Part shown: positions 56,680-64,000 of the stretch, one piece after another
Numbering within the stretch: the first letter of the stretch is position 1
How the letters are laid out: each line of letters begins with the position of its first letter
NCBI RefSeq assembly: GCF_004792665.1
Contig: NZ_SRZX01000008.1
Location: 55,999-119,998 of the forward strand
Source: Marinobacter orientalis
Lineage (GTDB): Bacteria > Pseudomonadota > Gammaproteobacteria > Pseudomonadales > Oleiphilaceae
Direction: 5' to 3'
DNA: 64,000 nucleotides
The notes under the pieces: model-generated
What the model saw: the letters and a program-made list of their open reading frames with translations, nothing else
Databases searched by the model: none
What the model was told of the DNA's origin: nothing
Program-made: the position numbers and the translations under genes

Positions 56680-57132
56680 ATGGGTAAGGCAGCCTCCTTT
56701 GAAACCAGAGATGCCAGAAGAGTCAATATGAAACCAGTTGCCGCCAAACCGAACCTTCGCAATCAGCAGCGTGTTGATGTTTCAACCGAAGTCAGAATTG
56801 AAAAAACGGATGGCAGTTGTTTTACCTGCAAAATTTCAAACATTTCACGAACCGGAATCATGATTCTGTGTGACCAGGAGGCCATCAGGGCACTGGTCCC
56901 CGGCCAGAAGACACCCGCGCCCGGCAACTGGATATCCGTGACTACCACTTTCTCGGTTCCTGTCGTTGCCCAGCAACCGGTCTCGGTGATTGCCGCCGGT
57001 AACATCGTCCACATGCGTCGCATCGCCCGCGACCAGTTCCAGATTGGCATTCAGTTCGCTGAATTTGACGGCAACGGTTTCGAGTACATCAACAATTACG
57101 TCAGCAAACTGCTCTCCAGCGCTCCCCACTGA
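56680..57132 (+). CDS. PilZ-domain protein, probable c-di-GMP receptor
   Basis: A 150-residue soluble protein. The c-di-GMP binding signature is complete: RxxxR as RNQQR (27-31) followed by NxSxxG as NISRTG (54-59), then a beta-barrel (VSVIAAGNIVHMRRIARDQF, IGIQFAEFDGNG) and a C-terminal helix. AAGGA precedes ATG 56680. It stands alone between rimO and cysDN. Its output is unknown; a link to pili or motility is possible by family but not shown here. The 277-bp stretch upstream (56403-56679) holds no other gene. Confidence 0.85.
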   Translation: MGKAASFETRDARRVNMKPVAAKPNLRNQQRVDVSTEVRIEKTDGSCFTCKISNISRTGIMILCDQEAIRALVPGQKTPAPGNWISVTTTFSVPVVAQQPVSVIAAGNIVHMRRIARDQFQIGIQFAEFDGNGFEYINNYVSKLLSSAPH

Positions 57133-57295
57133 GGCCACCGGATATCGCCGCCGGGCTATTCCGGCGCTATATTGTTATAGCAGCAAACTCTAGTTGCCGA
57201 CCTTCTTATGCCATGGTCTGATCTGGTATCATTGCCGCATTCACACGCCCAGCCTCCACCTGATCCGGAGGCACGCAAAGCGGTAACAGGATACG

Positions 57296-58204
57296 ATGAC
57301 CACTTACAACCTGACGCACCTCAAGCAACTGGAAGCTGAAAGCATCCACATCATCCGCGAAGTCGCAGCCGAATTCGACAACCCGGTCATGCTTTATTCC
57401 ATCGGTAAGGACTCTGCGGTGATGCTTCACCTGGCCCGCAAGGCTTTTTACCCCGGCAAGCTTCCGTTCCCGCTGATGCATATCGACACCACCTGGAAAT
57501 TCAGGGAAATGATCGAATTCCGGGACCGCAAGGCGAAGGAGTACGGGCTGGACCTGATCGTTCACAAGAACGAGGACGGTATCAGACAGGGTATCGGGCC
57601 ATTTACCCATGGCAGCGCCAAACACACCGACGTGATGAAAACCCAGGCACTGAAGCAGGCGCTGGACAAGTACAAGTTTGATGCTGCTTTCGGTGGTGCT
57701 CGCCGGGATGAGGAAAAATCCCGGGCCAAGGAGCGTGTGTATTCCTTCCGCGATGAATACCACCGCTGGGACCCGAAGAATCAGCGCCCTGAGCTGTGGA
57801 ATATCTATAACGGCAAGATCAACAAGGGCGAAAGCATTCGCGTTTTCCCGCTGTCCAACTGGACCGAGCTGGATATCTGGCAGTACATCTACCTGGAAAA
57901 CATCGAGATCGTTCCCCTGTATTACTCGGCCAAGCGCCCGGTGGTTGAGCGCGACGGAACGCTGATCATGGTGGATGACGACCGTATGCCCCTGAAAGAA
58001 GGTGAAGAGCCGGAGATGAAGTCCATCCGCTTCCGCACGCTGGGCTGTTACCCGCTGACCGGCGCCATTGAATCCGAGGCAGATACGCTGCCGGAGATCA
58101 TCCAGGAAATGCTGCTGGCCACCAGCTCCGAACGTCAGGGCCGCGTGATCGACCACGATTCGGCTGGCTCCATGGAACAGAAAAAGCGGGAAGGGTACTT
58201 CTAA
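57296..58204 (+). CDS. cysD: Sulfate adenylyltransferase subunit 2
   Basis: Catalytic subunit of 302 residues that makes APS from ATP and sulfate, driven by GTP hydrolysis in CysN. The PP-loop is [15 protein letters not shown], followed by [32 protein letters not shown] and the C-terminal [18 protein letters not shown]. One base separates it from cysN. Confidence 0.97.
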   Translation: MTTYNLTHLKQLEAESIHIIREVAAEFDNPVMLYSIGKDSAVMLHLARKAFYPGKLPFPLMHIDTTWKFREMIEFRDRKAKEYGLDLIVHKNEDGIRQGIGPFTHGSAKHTDVMKTQALKQALDKYKFDAAFGGARRDEEKSRAKERVYSFRDEYHRWDPKNQRPELWNIYNGKINKGESIRVFPLSNWTELDIWQYIYLENIEIVPLYYSAKRPVVERDGTLIMVDDDRMPLKEGEEPEMKSIRFRTLGCYPLTGAIESEADTLPEIIQEMLLATSSERQGRVIDHDSAGSMEQKKREGYF

Positions 58205-58205
58205 G

Positions 58206-59864
58206 ATGTCACACCAGTCTGATCTGATTGCCGAAGATATTCAGGCCTACCTGAAGCAACATGAGAACAAGGAGCTGCTGCGCCTGCTGACCTGCGGCAG
58301 TGTGGACGATGGCAAGAGCACCCTGATTGGCCGCCTGCTTCACGACACCAAGATGATCTACGAAGATCACATGGCCAGCCTCAAGACCGACAGCGCCAAG
58401 ATGGGCACCACCGGCGAAAAGCTGGACCTGGCCCTGCTGGTAGACGGCCTGCAGGCAGAGCGGGAGCAGGGCATCACCATTGATGTCGCCTATCGCTATT
58501 TCTCCACCGACAAACGCAAGTTTATCATTGCCGATACCCCGGGCCATGAGCAATACACCCGCAACATGGCCACTGGCGCGTCTACCGCCCAGGTGGCGAT
58601 CCTGATGATCGATGCCCGTTACGGAGTGCTGACCCAGACCCGTCGCCATTCCTACATCGCGTCCCTGCTGGGTATCCGCCACATTGTAGTGGCTATCAAC
58701 AAGATGGACCTGGTGGATTACAGCGAAGAGCGCTTCAATGAAATCAAGGATGATTACCTGGCCTTTGCCAACAAGCTGGGCCTGAAGGACATCCGCTTTG
58801 TGCCGATTTCCGCCCTGGAGGGCGACAATGTCGTCAACAGGAGCGAGCATACCCCCTGGTTCACCGGCCAGCCGCTGATGGAGATTCTGGAAACTGTCGA
58901 GGTTTCCCATGACAAGAATCTGGAGCATTTCCGCTTCCCGGTGCAGTATGTCAACCGGCCCAACCTGAATTTCCGCGGATTCTGCGGCACCATCGCCTCC
59001 GGTGTTATCCGCCCCGGCGACAGGGTGATGGCCCTGCCGTCACGGCGCACCAGTACCATCAAGGATGTAGTGACGTTCGATGGCAACCTGGAAGAAGCCT
59101 ACATCGATCAGGCGGTGACACTGACCCTTACCGATGAAATCGATCTCAGCCGTGGCGATATGCTGGTGAAGGCCGAGGACGAGCCGGAAGTGGGCAACCG
59201 CTTTACCGCCAATATTGTATGGATGACGGACGGTCCGCTGGAAACCGGCCGGCTTTACGATATCAAGCTCGGCCCTACCTTTACCTCCGGGACAATCAAA
59301 AAGATTCATCACCAGACTGACGTGAACACGCTGGAGAAGAATGACAATCCCCCTGCCCTGCAGCTCAACGAGATCGGTCTGTGCGAGCTGACCCTGAGCC
59401 AGCCCATTGCCTTTGACGCCTACCCGCGTAACCACGCCACCGGTAGCTTTATCGTGATTGACCGGTTGACCAACGTGACCATTGGTGCAGGCATGATTGC
59501 CGGCACTGCCGGTACGGTTGAGTCGCTGGATCCGGTGACCAGTGAGGAGCGTGAGCGCCGTCTGGCCCAGAAGCCGGCCATCATTGCCTGTAACGGCAAG
59601 AAGGCTCCGGCCCTGGCACTGGCTGTTGAGCGTGCCCTGTTCGACCAGGGCAAGACGTCAGTGGTGCTGACCGAGGACAACGCCGGCGATGCTGAGGACC
59701 GCCGCCGCGCCGCCCAGATAGTTAGCGCCCACGGCCTGGTTGCCATTGCAGTGGATCTGGGTACCGACGTGGCTTCGGCGTCGGTGTCTGCGGACGACGA
59801 CCAGGAAATCACTGACGCGGTCAATACGCTGATTCAGGATCTGATGCGCCACAAGCGGGTTTAA
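58206..59864 (+). CDS. cysN: Sulfate adenylyltransferase subunit 1 with degenerate APS-kinase-like tail
   Basis: GTPase subunit of 552 residues. The EF-Tu-like G domain has GSVDDGKST (31-39), [12 protein letters not shown] and NKMDLV; two beta-barrels follow to about residue 440. Plain CysN is about 475 residues. Here residues 445-552 extend it with a segment ([20 protein letters not shown], then [16 protein letters not shown]) that aligns by eye with the start of APS kinase (CysC) as in CysNC fusions. The P-loop GxxGxGKS is lost and the domain is truncated, so kinase activity is unlikely; a separate CysC would be needed. Confidence 0.94.
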   Translation: MSHQSDLIAEDIQAYLKQHENKELLRLLTCGSVDDGKSTLIGRLLHDTKMIYEDHMASLKTDSAKMGTTGEKLDLALLVDGLQAEREQGITIDVAYRYFSTDKRKFIIADTPGHEQYTRNMATGASTAQVAILMIDARYGVLTQTRRHSYIASLLGIRHIVVAINKMDLVDYSEERFNEIKDDYLAFANKLGLKDIRFVPISALEGDNVVNRSEHTPWFTGQPLMEILETVEVSHDKNLEHFRFPVQYVNRPNLNFRGFCGTIASGVIRPGDRVMALPSRRTSTIKDVVTFDGNLEEAYIDQAVTLTLTDEIDLSRGDMLVKAEDEPEVGNRFTANIVWMTDGPLETGRLYDIKLGPTFTSGTIKKIHHQTDVNTLEKNDNPPALQLNEIGLCELTLSQPIAFDAYPRNHATGSFIVIDRLTNVTIGAGMIAGTAGTVESLDPVTSEERERRLAQKPAIIACNGKKAPALALAVERALFDQGKTSVVLTEDNAGDAEDRRRAAQIVSAHGLVAIAVDLGTDVASASVSADDDQEITDAVNTLIQDLMRHKRV

Positions 59865-59915
59865 CTTCTTTCACAGGAATGTAGGAGGCCCCTGTGGTCT
59901 GAGACCTTGGGGGCT

Positions 59916-60008
59916 GGTTCGGGGGTGGGGGTACCTTTTCTTTGGAAAAAGAACTCGCTGCGCTCGGACACCTTTTTCCGGCAGAAAAGGCACCCCCACC
60001 CCGTGACC
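59916..60008 (+). repeat. Family C hairpin repeat, copy 1 (upstream of ndpA)
   Basis: Outer arms 59916-59941 and 59983-60008 pair over 22 of 26 positions. An inner stem GGAAAAAG (59944-59951) with CTTTTTCC (59972-59979) encloses the conserved loop AACTCGCTGCGCTCGGACAC. Followed by the shared sequence CGTGACCGATCA. It lies 51 bp after the cysN stop. Confidence 0.82.
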
Positions 60009-60032
60009 GATCACACCTGGTTTGAATCCCCC

Positions 60033-60069
60033 GTAGGTCGGATCAGGCCCAAAGGGCCGTAATCCGACA
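60033..60069. repeat. REP-like family A single unit
   Basis: GTAGGTCGGATCAGG...CCGTAATCCGACA with centre GGCCCAAAGGGCC, nearly identical to the unit at 25353-25389 apart from ATC for ATT. It follows family C copy 1 in the 323-bp cysN-ndpA gap. The remaining 60070-60187 shows nothing beyond the probable ndpA promoter region. Confidence 0.85.
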
Positions 60070-60187
60070 ATCCGTTTCACCCTTCACCAAACTCAACCTT
60101 CCACTCAAAATCCATTACAATCCCATCCCCCTGAAGGTTTACCCTCAGAGCCTCTTACGTTTTACCAAGCAAGGACCCAAAAACTCC

Positions 60188-61204
60188 ATGGCCATCAAAC
60201 ACCTTCGCACCCTCTTCGCCAGCCAGCTCCAGCCCGGACAACCGGCACAGGTTCGCCCCGGTGAGGCCCTGTCCGAGCCCGGTGGCGACTATGAGGGCCT
60301 TCACAAGCAGATGAAGCGTCTGTTCAACAGCAAGCCGGGCAAGAAATACGGGCGTTTTTCAGAGGACGTTGGCGAATCGCCATTCAGCGCCTGGCTGAAA
60401 GATTATCTGGAGGACAGGCAGAGCTTCGTTTCCCTGACCGACCGTATTTTCGGTCAGTGGCAGGAATTGCTGAACGGCAGTCAGGAGGAGCACCAGGGCC
60501 ACCTGATGCTGGTGCACGAGGCTCTGGCGGATGGGGAGGTAATGTATCTGCTGGTAATAGAAAGCGACAGTGCTCTGCGGTTTGATGGCCAGCAGTCGTT
60601 GGATACCACCGATGTGCTCAGCCTTTCCCGGCTGAATCTGGCGGTGCGTATCGAGCTGGAGGATTGGCAGAATGATAACCCCGGGGAGAATTATCTGACA
60701 TTGGTTCATGCCCGTGGCAGCGGTGAACCGGGAGAGCTGTTTATCCGCTTGTGCGGCTTTACCAATCAGGTGGACGTAGAGAAAGAAACCCTGACGTTCA
60801 TGGATGCGGTGGAAGCCTTTGCCAGGTCGTCAGAGCCTGAGGAAGCGGGCAAGATTCGTGCGCGGGCCTATGAGTTCTCCAGGGATCAGCATGCCCTGGG
60901 CGAGCCGGTGGCTATCGAGGCGCTGTCTGGCTATCTGGATGAGGATCAGCCGCAGCGGTTCAAGGAATTTGCCAGTGAGACGGCAGAGCTGCCGGAGAGT
61001 GGGGTGCTGCACCCGGATCATCGCAAGGTGAAGAAGTTGGTGCGTATTGCGGGCTCTGGTGGTGGCATGAGTGTGTCGTTTTCGTCCGATCTGGTTAATC
61101 AGGCGGTCTACTATGACCGTGACAATGATGCGTTGACGATTACGAAGCTGCCTAAGGCCTTGCGGGAGCAGTTGCAGCGCTATTTGGAAAGTCGCGACGA
61201 TTGA
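60188..61204 (+). CDS. Nucleoid-associated protein NdpA (YejK family)
   Basis: A 338-residue protein of the 37-kDa nucleoid-associated family (YejK in E. coli). It starts MAIKHLRTLFASQLQPGQPA and includes MLVHEALADGEVMYLLVIES, LSLSRLNLAVRIELEDW, FIRLCGFTNQVDVEKET and the late RIAGSGGGMSVSFSSDLV, which match the family. It is a cytoplasmic DNA-associated protein whose exact role is unclear. It is flanked on both sides by family C hairpins in the same orientation. Confidence 0.88.
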   Translation: MAIKHLRTLFASQLQPGQPAQVRPGEALSEPGGDYEGLHKQMKRLFNSKPGKKYGRFSEDVGESPFSAWLKDYLEDRQSFVSLTDRIFGQWQELLNGSQEEHQGHLMLVHEALADGEVMYLLVIESDSALRFDGQQSLDTTDVLSLSRLNLAVRIELEDWQNDNPGENYLTLVHARGSGEPGELFIRLCGFTNQVDVEKETLTFMDAVEAFARSSEPEEAGKIRARAYEFSRDQHALGEPVAIEALSGYLDEDQPQRFKEFASETAELPESGVLHPDHRKVKKLVRIAGSGGGMSVSFSSDLVNQAVYYDRDNDALTITKLPKALREQLQRYLESRDD

Positions 61205-61240
61205 GATTACTGGTCCGCCAGACTGGTAGCTCGGAGGCCG

Positions 61241-61332
61241 GTCCCGGCGCGGGGGTGCATTTTCTTATGGAAAAAGAACTCGCTGCGCTCGGACACCTTT
61301 TTCCGGCAGAAAATGCACCCCCACACCGTGAC
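61241..61332 (+). repeat. Family C hairpin repeat, copy 2 (downstream of ndpA)
   Basis: Outer arms 61241-61265 and 61308-61332 pair over 22 of 25 positions. The inner stem and loop are identical to copy 1. The arm pair CATTTTCT/AGAAAATG replaces CCTTTTCT/AGAAAAGG of copy 1, a compensated change. It lies in the convergent ndpA-trmH gap, in a suitable place for a bidirectional terminator. Confidence 0.82.
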
Positions 61333-61359
61333 CGATCAAGGCTTGCGGGTTGACCTGTT

Positions 61360-62100
61360 TTATTCAGTTTCGTTGGTAATGACCGGGTTTTTATCGGTCC
61401 ATCTCGGGCGGTTTGCGCGAAGTTTCCGGACTTCCTGCATCCAGCTTACGCCATCGACCAGCTCACCGGTTTCCGGGTCGATGGGTGGGTACGGAAGGTT
61501 GCGGTCGTCGCAATAGCGTTTCACAACCGGCTGGCACCAGCAGAACAGCAACCGGTTGTACTCATCATCCGGCAGACGCCGGTAATCATACATCCCGGCC
61601 AGCTTACGCTGCCGTTGTGCTTCGGCGAGGATAATGGCGCAGGCGGAGGACACGTTCAGGGACTCCACCATACCCATCATGGGTATCACAATGTGCTCGT
61701 CTGCCTGCTCGGCGGCGCTGTCGCTGACGCCATCCACTTCATTGCCCATGATCACAGTGCAGGGCACGGTGAAGTCCGCTTCCCGGTAATCGATCGCGCG
61801 GTCAGACAGTTGCGCGGCGTAAAGTTTGTGGCCCTGCCCTTTCAGCGTAGATATGGCTTCATCCATGGTTGGGTGGGTGTGGGTGGTGACCCAGTTGTAG
61901 CTGCCGCCGGCGGTTTTGCGGAATGCGCGGAATCCTTCGCGCGGCCAGACCACGTGCATATTGGCCAGGCCAAAGGCGTCGCAGGAGCGGATGATGGCCG
62001 AGAGGTTGCGGGGTTTGTGGACCTGGTCGGTGAGGACGCTGAGGTCTGGTTGGCGGGTGTTGAGGGTTTGTTTGATTCGGGCTAGGCGTTCGGGGGTCAT
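61360..62100 (-). CDS. trmH: tRNA (guanosine-2'-O)-methyltransferase TrmH
   Basis: SPOUT-class enzyme of 246 residues that methylates the ribose of G18 in tRNA. Motif 1 is KPRNLSAIIRSCDAFGLANM, motif 2 VIMGNEVDGVSDSA, and motif 3 IPMMGMVESLNVSSACAII, which forms the trefoil knot. The C-terminal extension (YDYRRLPDDEYNRLLFCWCQ) is typical of TrmH. It converges with ndpA and diverges from miaB. Confidence 0.95.
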   Translation of the reverse strand: MTPERLARIKQTLNTRQPDLSVLTDQVHKPRNLSAIIRSCDAFGLANMHVVWPREGFRAFRKTAGGSYNWVTTHTHPTMDEAISTLKGQGHKLYAAQLSDRAIDYREADFTVPCTVIMGNEVDGVSDSAAEQADEHIVIPMMGMVESLNVSSACAIILAEAQRQRKLAGMYDYRRLPDDEYNRLLFCWCQPVVKRYCDDRNLPYPPIDPETGELVDGVSWMQEVRKLRANRPRWTDKNPVITNETE

Positions 62101-62311
62101 TGGAGTTTTGGTTAGTGATCATTGATGTTTGAGGCTTCAATTTCCGAGCCCAGGAAAACCAATAATACCACAAGCGATTTAGAGGATTGCCGAGACAGAG
62201 GTGGTTGCGGATTGATCACCCCGTTATAATGGCCAGCTGACTTTTTTGAGCGCCAATGCTGACCTTCCGGCGCAAACCACACACCACCCTATACAAAATA
62301 CGTTGAGAAAC

Positions 62312-63658
62312 ATGGCCAAGAAGCTGTACATAAAGACCCATGGCTGCCAGATGAACGAGTACGACTCATCCAGAATGGCGGACCTGCTTAAAACAGGCGA
62401 AACCGTCGAAATGACTGACTCGCCGGAGGATGCCGATATCCTTTTGTTGAACACCTGCTCCATCCGGGAAAAAGCCCAGGACAAGGTGTTCCACCAGCTG
62501 GGTCGCTGGAAAAAACTGAAAAACAGCAAACCGGACCTGATCATCGGTGTGGGCGGTTGCGTGGCCAGCCAGGAAGGCCAGGCCATCATTGACCGGGCGC
62601 CCTTCGTGGATATGGTCTTCGGCCCGCAAACCCTGCACCGGCTGCCGGACATGATCACCGAAGTGCGCACCAGGGGTAACGGCGTCGGCGTGGTGGACGT
62701 CAGCTTCCCGGAAATCGAAAAGTTTGACAACCTCCCCGACCCCGGCGCCGACGGCCCTTCCGCGTTTGTGTCCATCATGGAAGGCTGCAGCAAGTACTGC
62801 ACTTTCTGCGTGGTGCCCTACACCCGCGGCGAGGAAGTCAGCCGCCCGGTGGACGATGTGATTGCGGAAGTGGCTCACCTGGCCGGCCAGGGCGTGCGTG
62901 AAGTGAACCTGCTGGGCCAGAACGTGAACGCATACCGTGGCGAAACCCACGATGGCGACGTGATGGACATGGCGGAGCTGGTGTCCGTGATCGCCACCAT
63001 CGACGGCATCGACCGCATCCGTTACACCACCTCTCACCCGGTGGAATTCTCGGACTCGCTGATCGAAGCTTACGAGCAGGTGCCGGAGCTGGTCAGTCAC
63101 CTGCACTTGCCGGTTCAGAGCGGCTCTGATCGCATCCTGTCAGCCATGAAGCGCGGCCACACGGCGCTGGAGTACAAATCCAAACTCCGCCGCCTGCGCA
63201 AGATCCGCCCGGACATCAGTTTCTCCTCGGACTTTATCATCGGCTTCCCGGGGGAGACCGAGAAGGACTTTGAAGACACCATGAAGCTGATCAACGATAT
63301 CGGCTTTGATGTATCTTTCAGCTTCATCTACAGCGCCCGGCCCGGTACTCCGGCTGCGGATCTTCCCGATGACACACCCATTGAAGTCAAGAAACAGCGC
63401 CTGAGCATCCTGCAGGAGCGCATCAACCAGCAGGCCATGGACATCAGCCGCAAGATGGTGGGCACGACACAACGCATCCTGGTAACCGGCCTGTCCAGGA
63501 AGGATCCGGGTGAATACGCGGGGCGCACCGAGAACAACCGCATTGTGAACTTCCGGCACGAGAGTCCGGAGGTAGTCGGGCACTTTATTGATGTGGAGAT
63601 TCGGGAGGCTATGCCTAATTCTCTTCGCGGCGTTCCTGTGGGCTCGGAGATGTATTAA
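62312..63658 (+). CDS. miaB: tRNA-2-methylthio-N6-dimethylallyladenosine synthase
   Basis: Radical-SAM methylthiotransferase of 448 residues acting on i6A37 of tRNAs. Auxiliary-cluster cysteines are C12, C49 and C83 (in [27 protein letters not shown]); the radical-SAM CX3CX2C is C159/C163/C166 in [21 protein letters not shown] domain ends the protein. ATG 62312 gives the family N-terminus [18 protein letters not shown]; the open frame extends upstream to 62246 but adds unrelated residues. Confidence 0.97.
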   Translation: MAKKLYIKTHGCQMNEYDSSRMADLLKTGETVEMTDSPEDADILLLNTCSIREKAQDKVFHQLGRWKKLKNSKPDLIIGVGGCVASQEGQAIIDRAPFVDMVFGPQTLHRLPDMITEVRTRGNGVGVVDVSFPEIEKFDNLPDPGADGPSAFVSIMEGCSKYCTFCVVPYTRGEEVSRPVDDVIAEVAHLAGQGVREVNLLGQNVNAYRGETHDGDVMDMAELVSVIATIDGIDRIRYTTSHPVEFSDSLIEAYEQVPELVSHLHLPVQSGSDRILSAMKRGHTALEYKSKLRRLRKIRPDISFSSDFIIGFPGETEKDFEDTMKLINDIGFDVSFSFIYSARPGTPAADLPDDTPIEVKKQRLSILQERINQQAMDISRKMVGTTQRILVTGLSRKDPGEYAGRTENNRIVNFRHESPEVVGHFIDVEIREAMPNSLRGVPVGSEMY

Positions 63659-63748
63659 ACCTGGGTTCCCATTCGTTGATGGCTTGGTGAATGGCGAGTG
63701 GTGGGTACCTCCACTCTCCGCGAACCCGTGTCGTGTCTGTGAATAAAC

Positions 63749-63837
63749 GTAGGTTGGATTAAGCGCAGCGCAATCCAACAATGGCCGCGGGCTGCAAATG
63801 GCCCGAAATCTGTCGGATTACGACTTCGTCTAATCCG
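63749..63837. repeat. REP-like family A pair, second unit truncated
   Basis: Unit 63749-63780 (GTAGGTTGGATTAAGC...GCAATCCAACA) is followed by unit 63811-63837, which reads TGTCGGATTACGACTTCGTCTAATCCG and then stops matching: the expected ACCTAC is replaced by TATATGG. All other units of this orientation end in CCGACCTAC. Confidence 0.8.
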
Positions 63838-64000
63838 TATATGGTCTCCTCCCCGTTTGCAAGGTCTCAGCATTCGATGTCAGGGACAGGTTTGCGCCCG
63901 TATATCCGGCCTGTTTAGCGAGGCGGCTTTGTCGCCTCTGGCCTTGATGGAAGATCCGCGCCTGCCGTCCTTATCGACCTAACGGCCTGTTGGGCCTTCG
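63838..64000. other. Non-coding sequence at window edge, possible mobile-element end
   Basis: I found no convincing gene here. It begins exactly where a REP-like unit is interrupted. It contains a GAGGCG/CGCCTC hairpin (63920-63938, loop GCTTTGT) and a repeated CCGTATAT (63835-63842 and 63898-63905). A structured, non-coding start next to a broken REP unit is what the left end of an IS110-type element would look like, but the window stops before any transposase. Confidence 0.3.

Noticed and set aside
63655..63873. A 72-codon minus-strand frame after miaB
   Set aside because: It runs through the REP-like units and has no ribosome site or recognisable protein features.
63976..63996. ACCTAAC...GTTGGGC resembling the outer core sites of an integron attC
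   Set aside because: The two motifs are only a few bases apart with no room for the attC stem, and no integrase or cassette array is visible.

Overview
The window looks like chromosomal core sequence from a moderately GC-rich gammaproteobacterium. Gene order and protein content resemble Marinobacter and its relatives: pilB-pilC-pilD-coaE-yacG, the kdsD-lpt-rpoN-hpf-ptsN-rapZ cluster, mreBCD-maf-rng-yhdP-nit opposite gatCAB, a DUF1302/DUF1329 pair, and abundant REP-like palindromes. The genus is inferred from memory of these families, not from a database search. I saw no rRNA, tRNA, CRISPR array, prophage or complete insertion sequence.

Layout. 1-11,026: type IV pilus block, with a partial pilin oligosaccharyltransferase-like gene, pilA behind a sigma-54 promoter, pilB, pilC, pilD and coaE; then an unrecognised exported protein, trmO, a hybrid histidine kinase and the tiny gene yacG. 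11,131-24,198: envelope and housekeeping genes (YfaZ-type porin, Bax-like hydrolase, YihG-type acyltransferase), a MalT-like LuxR regulator beside a DUF1329/DUF1302 pair, a thiolase, zapE, yhcB and a Nif3-like gene. 24,234-32,354, minus strand: mlaFEDCB-ibaG-murA-hisG-hisD-hisC. Divergently, 32,592-41,886: kdsD-kdsC-lptC-lptA-lptB-rpoN-hpf-ptsN-rapZ-npr, then mgtE and darP. 41,899-51,213, minus strand: mreB-mreC-mreD-maf-rng-yhdP-nit. 51,592-64,000: gatCAB, rimO, a PilZ protein, cysDN, ndpA (yejK), trmH and miaB.

How the genes fit together. Much of the window builds the cell envelope. Mla keeps outer-membrane lipid asymmetry, KdsD/KdsC make KDO for LPS, Lpt exports LPS, MurA starts peptidoglycan synthesis, MreBCD sets rod shape, and YhdP belongs to the AsmA-like lipid-transfer family. 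RpoN (36,131) is the sigma factor expected to read the pilA promoter at 1,240-1,255, so one window holds both the regulator and a probable target.

The most unusual material is between genes. There are three families of palindromic repeats: (A) sixteen roughly 33-bp REP-like units around a TCGGATTA core, mostly in inverted pairs; (B) four roughly 110-bp elements that fold into an outer stem carrying two small hairpins, three of them with long arms of different sequence that still pair; (C) two roughly 90-bp hairpins in the same orientation on either side of ndpA. One family-A unit supplies the last four codons and the stop of hisD, and another is broken at the window edge by sequence that may be the end of a mobile element. 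Other points of note: an apparent AUU start codon for mreC behind a hairpin that covers part of its Shine-Dalgarno, and a CysN whose C-terminal tail looks like a decayed APS-kinase domain.
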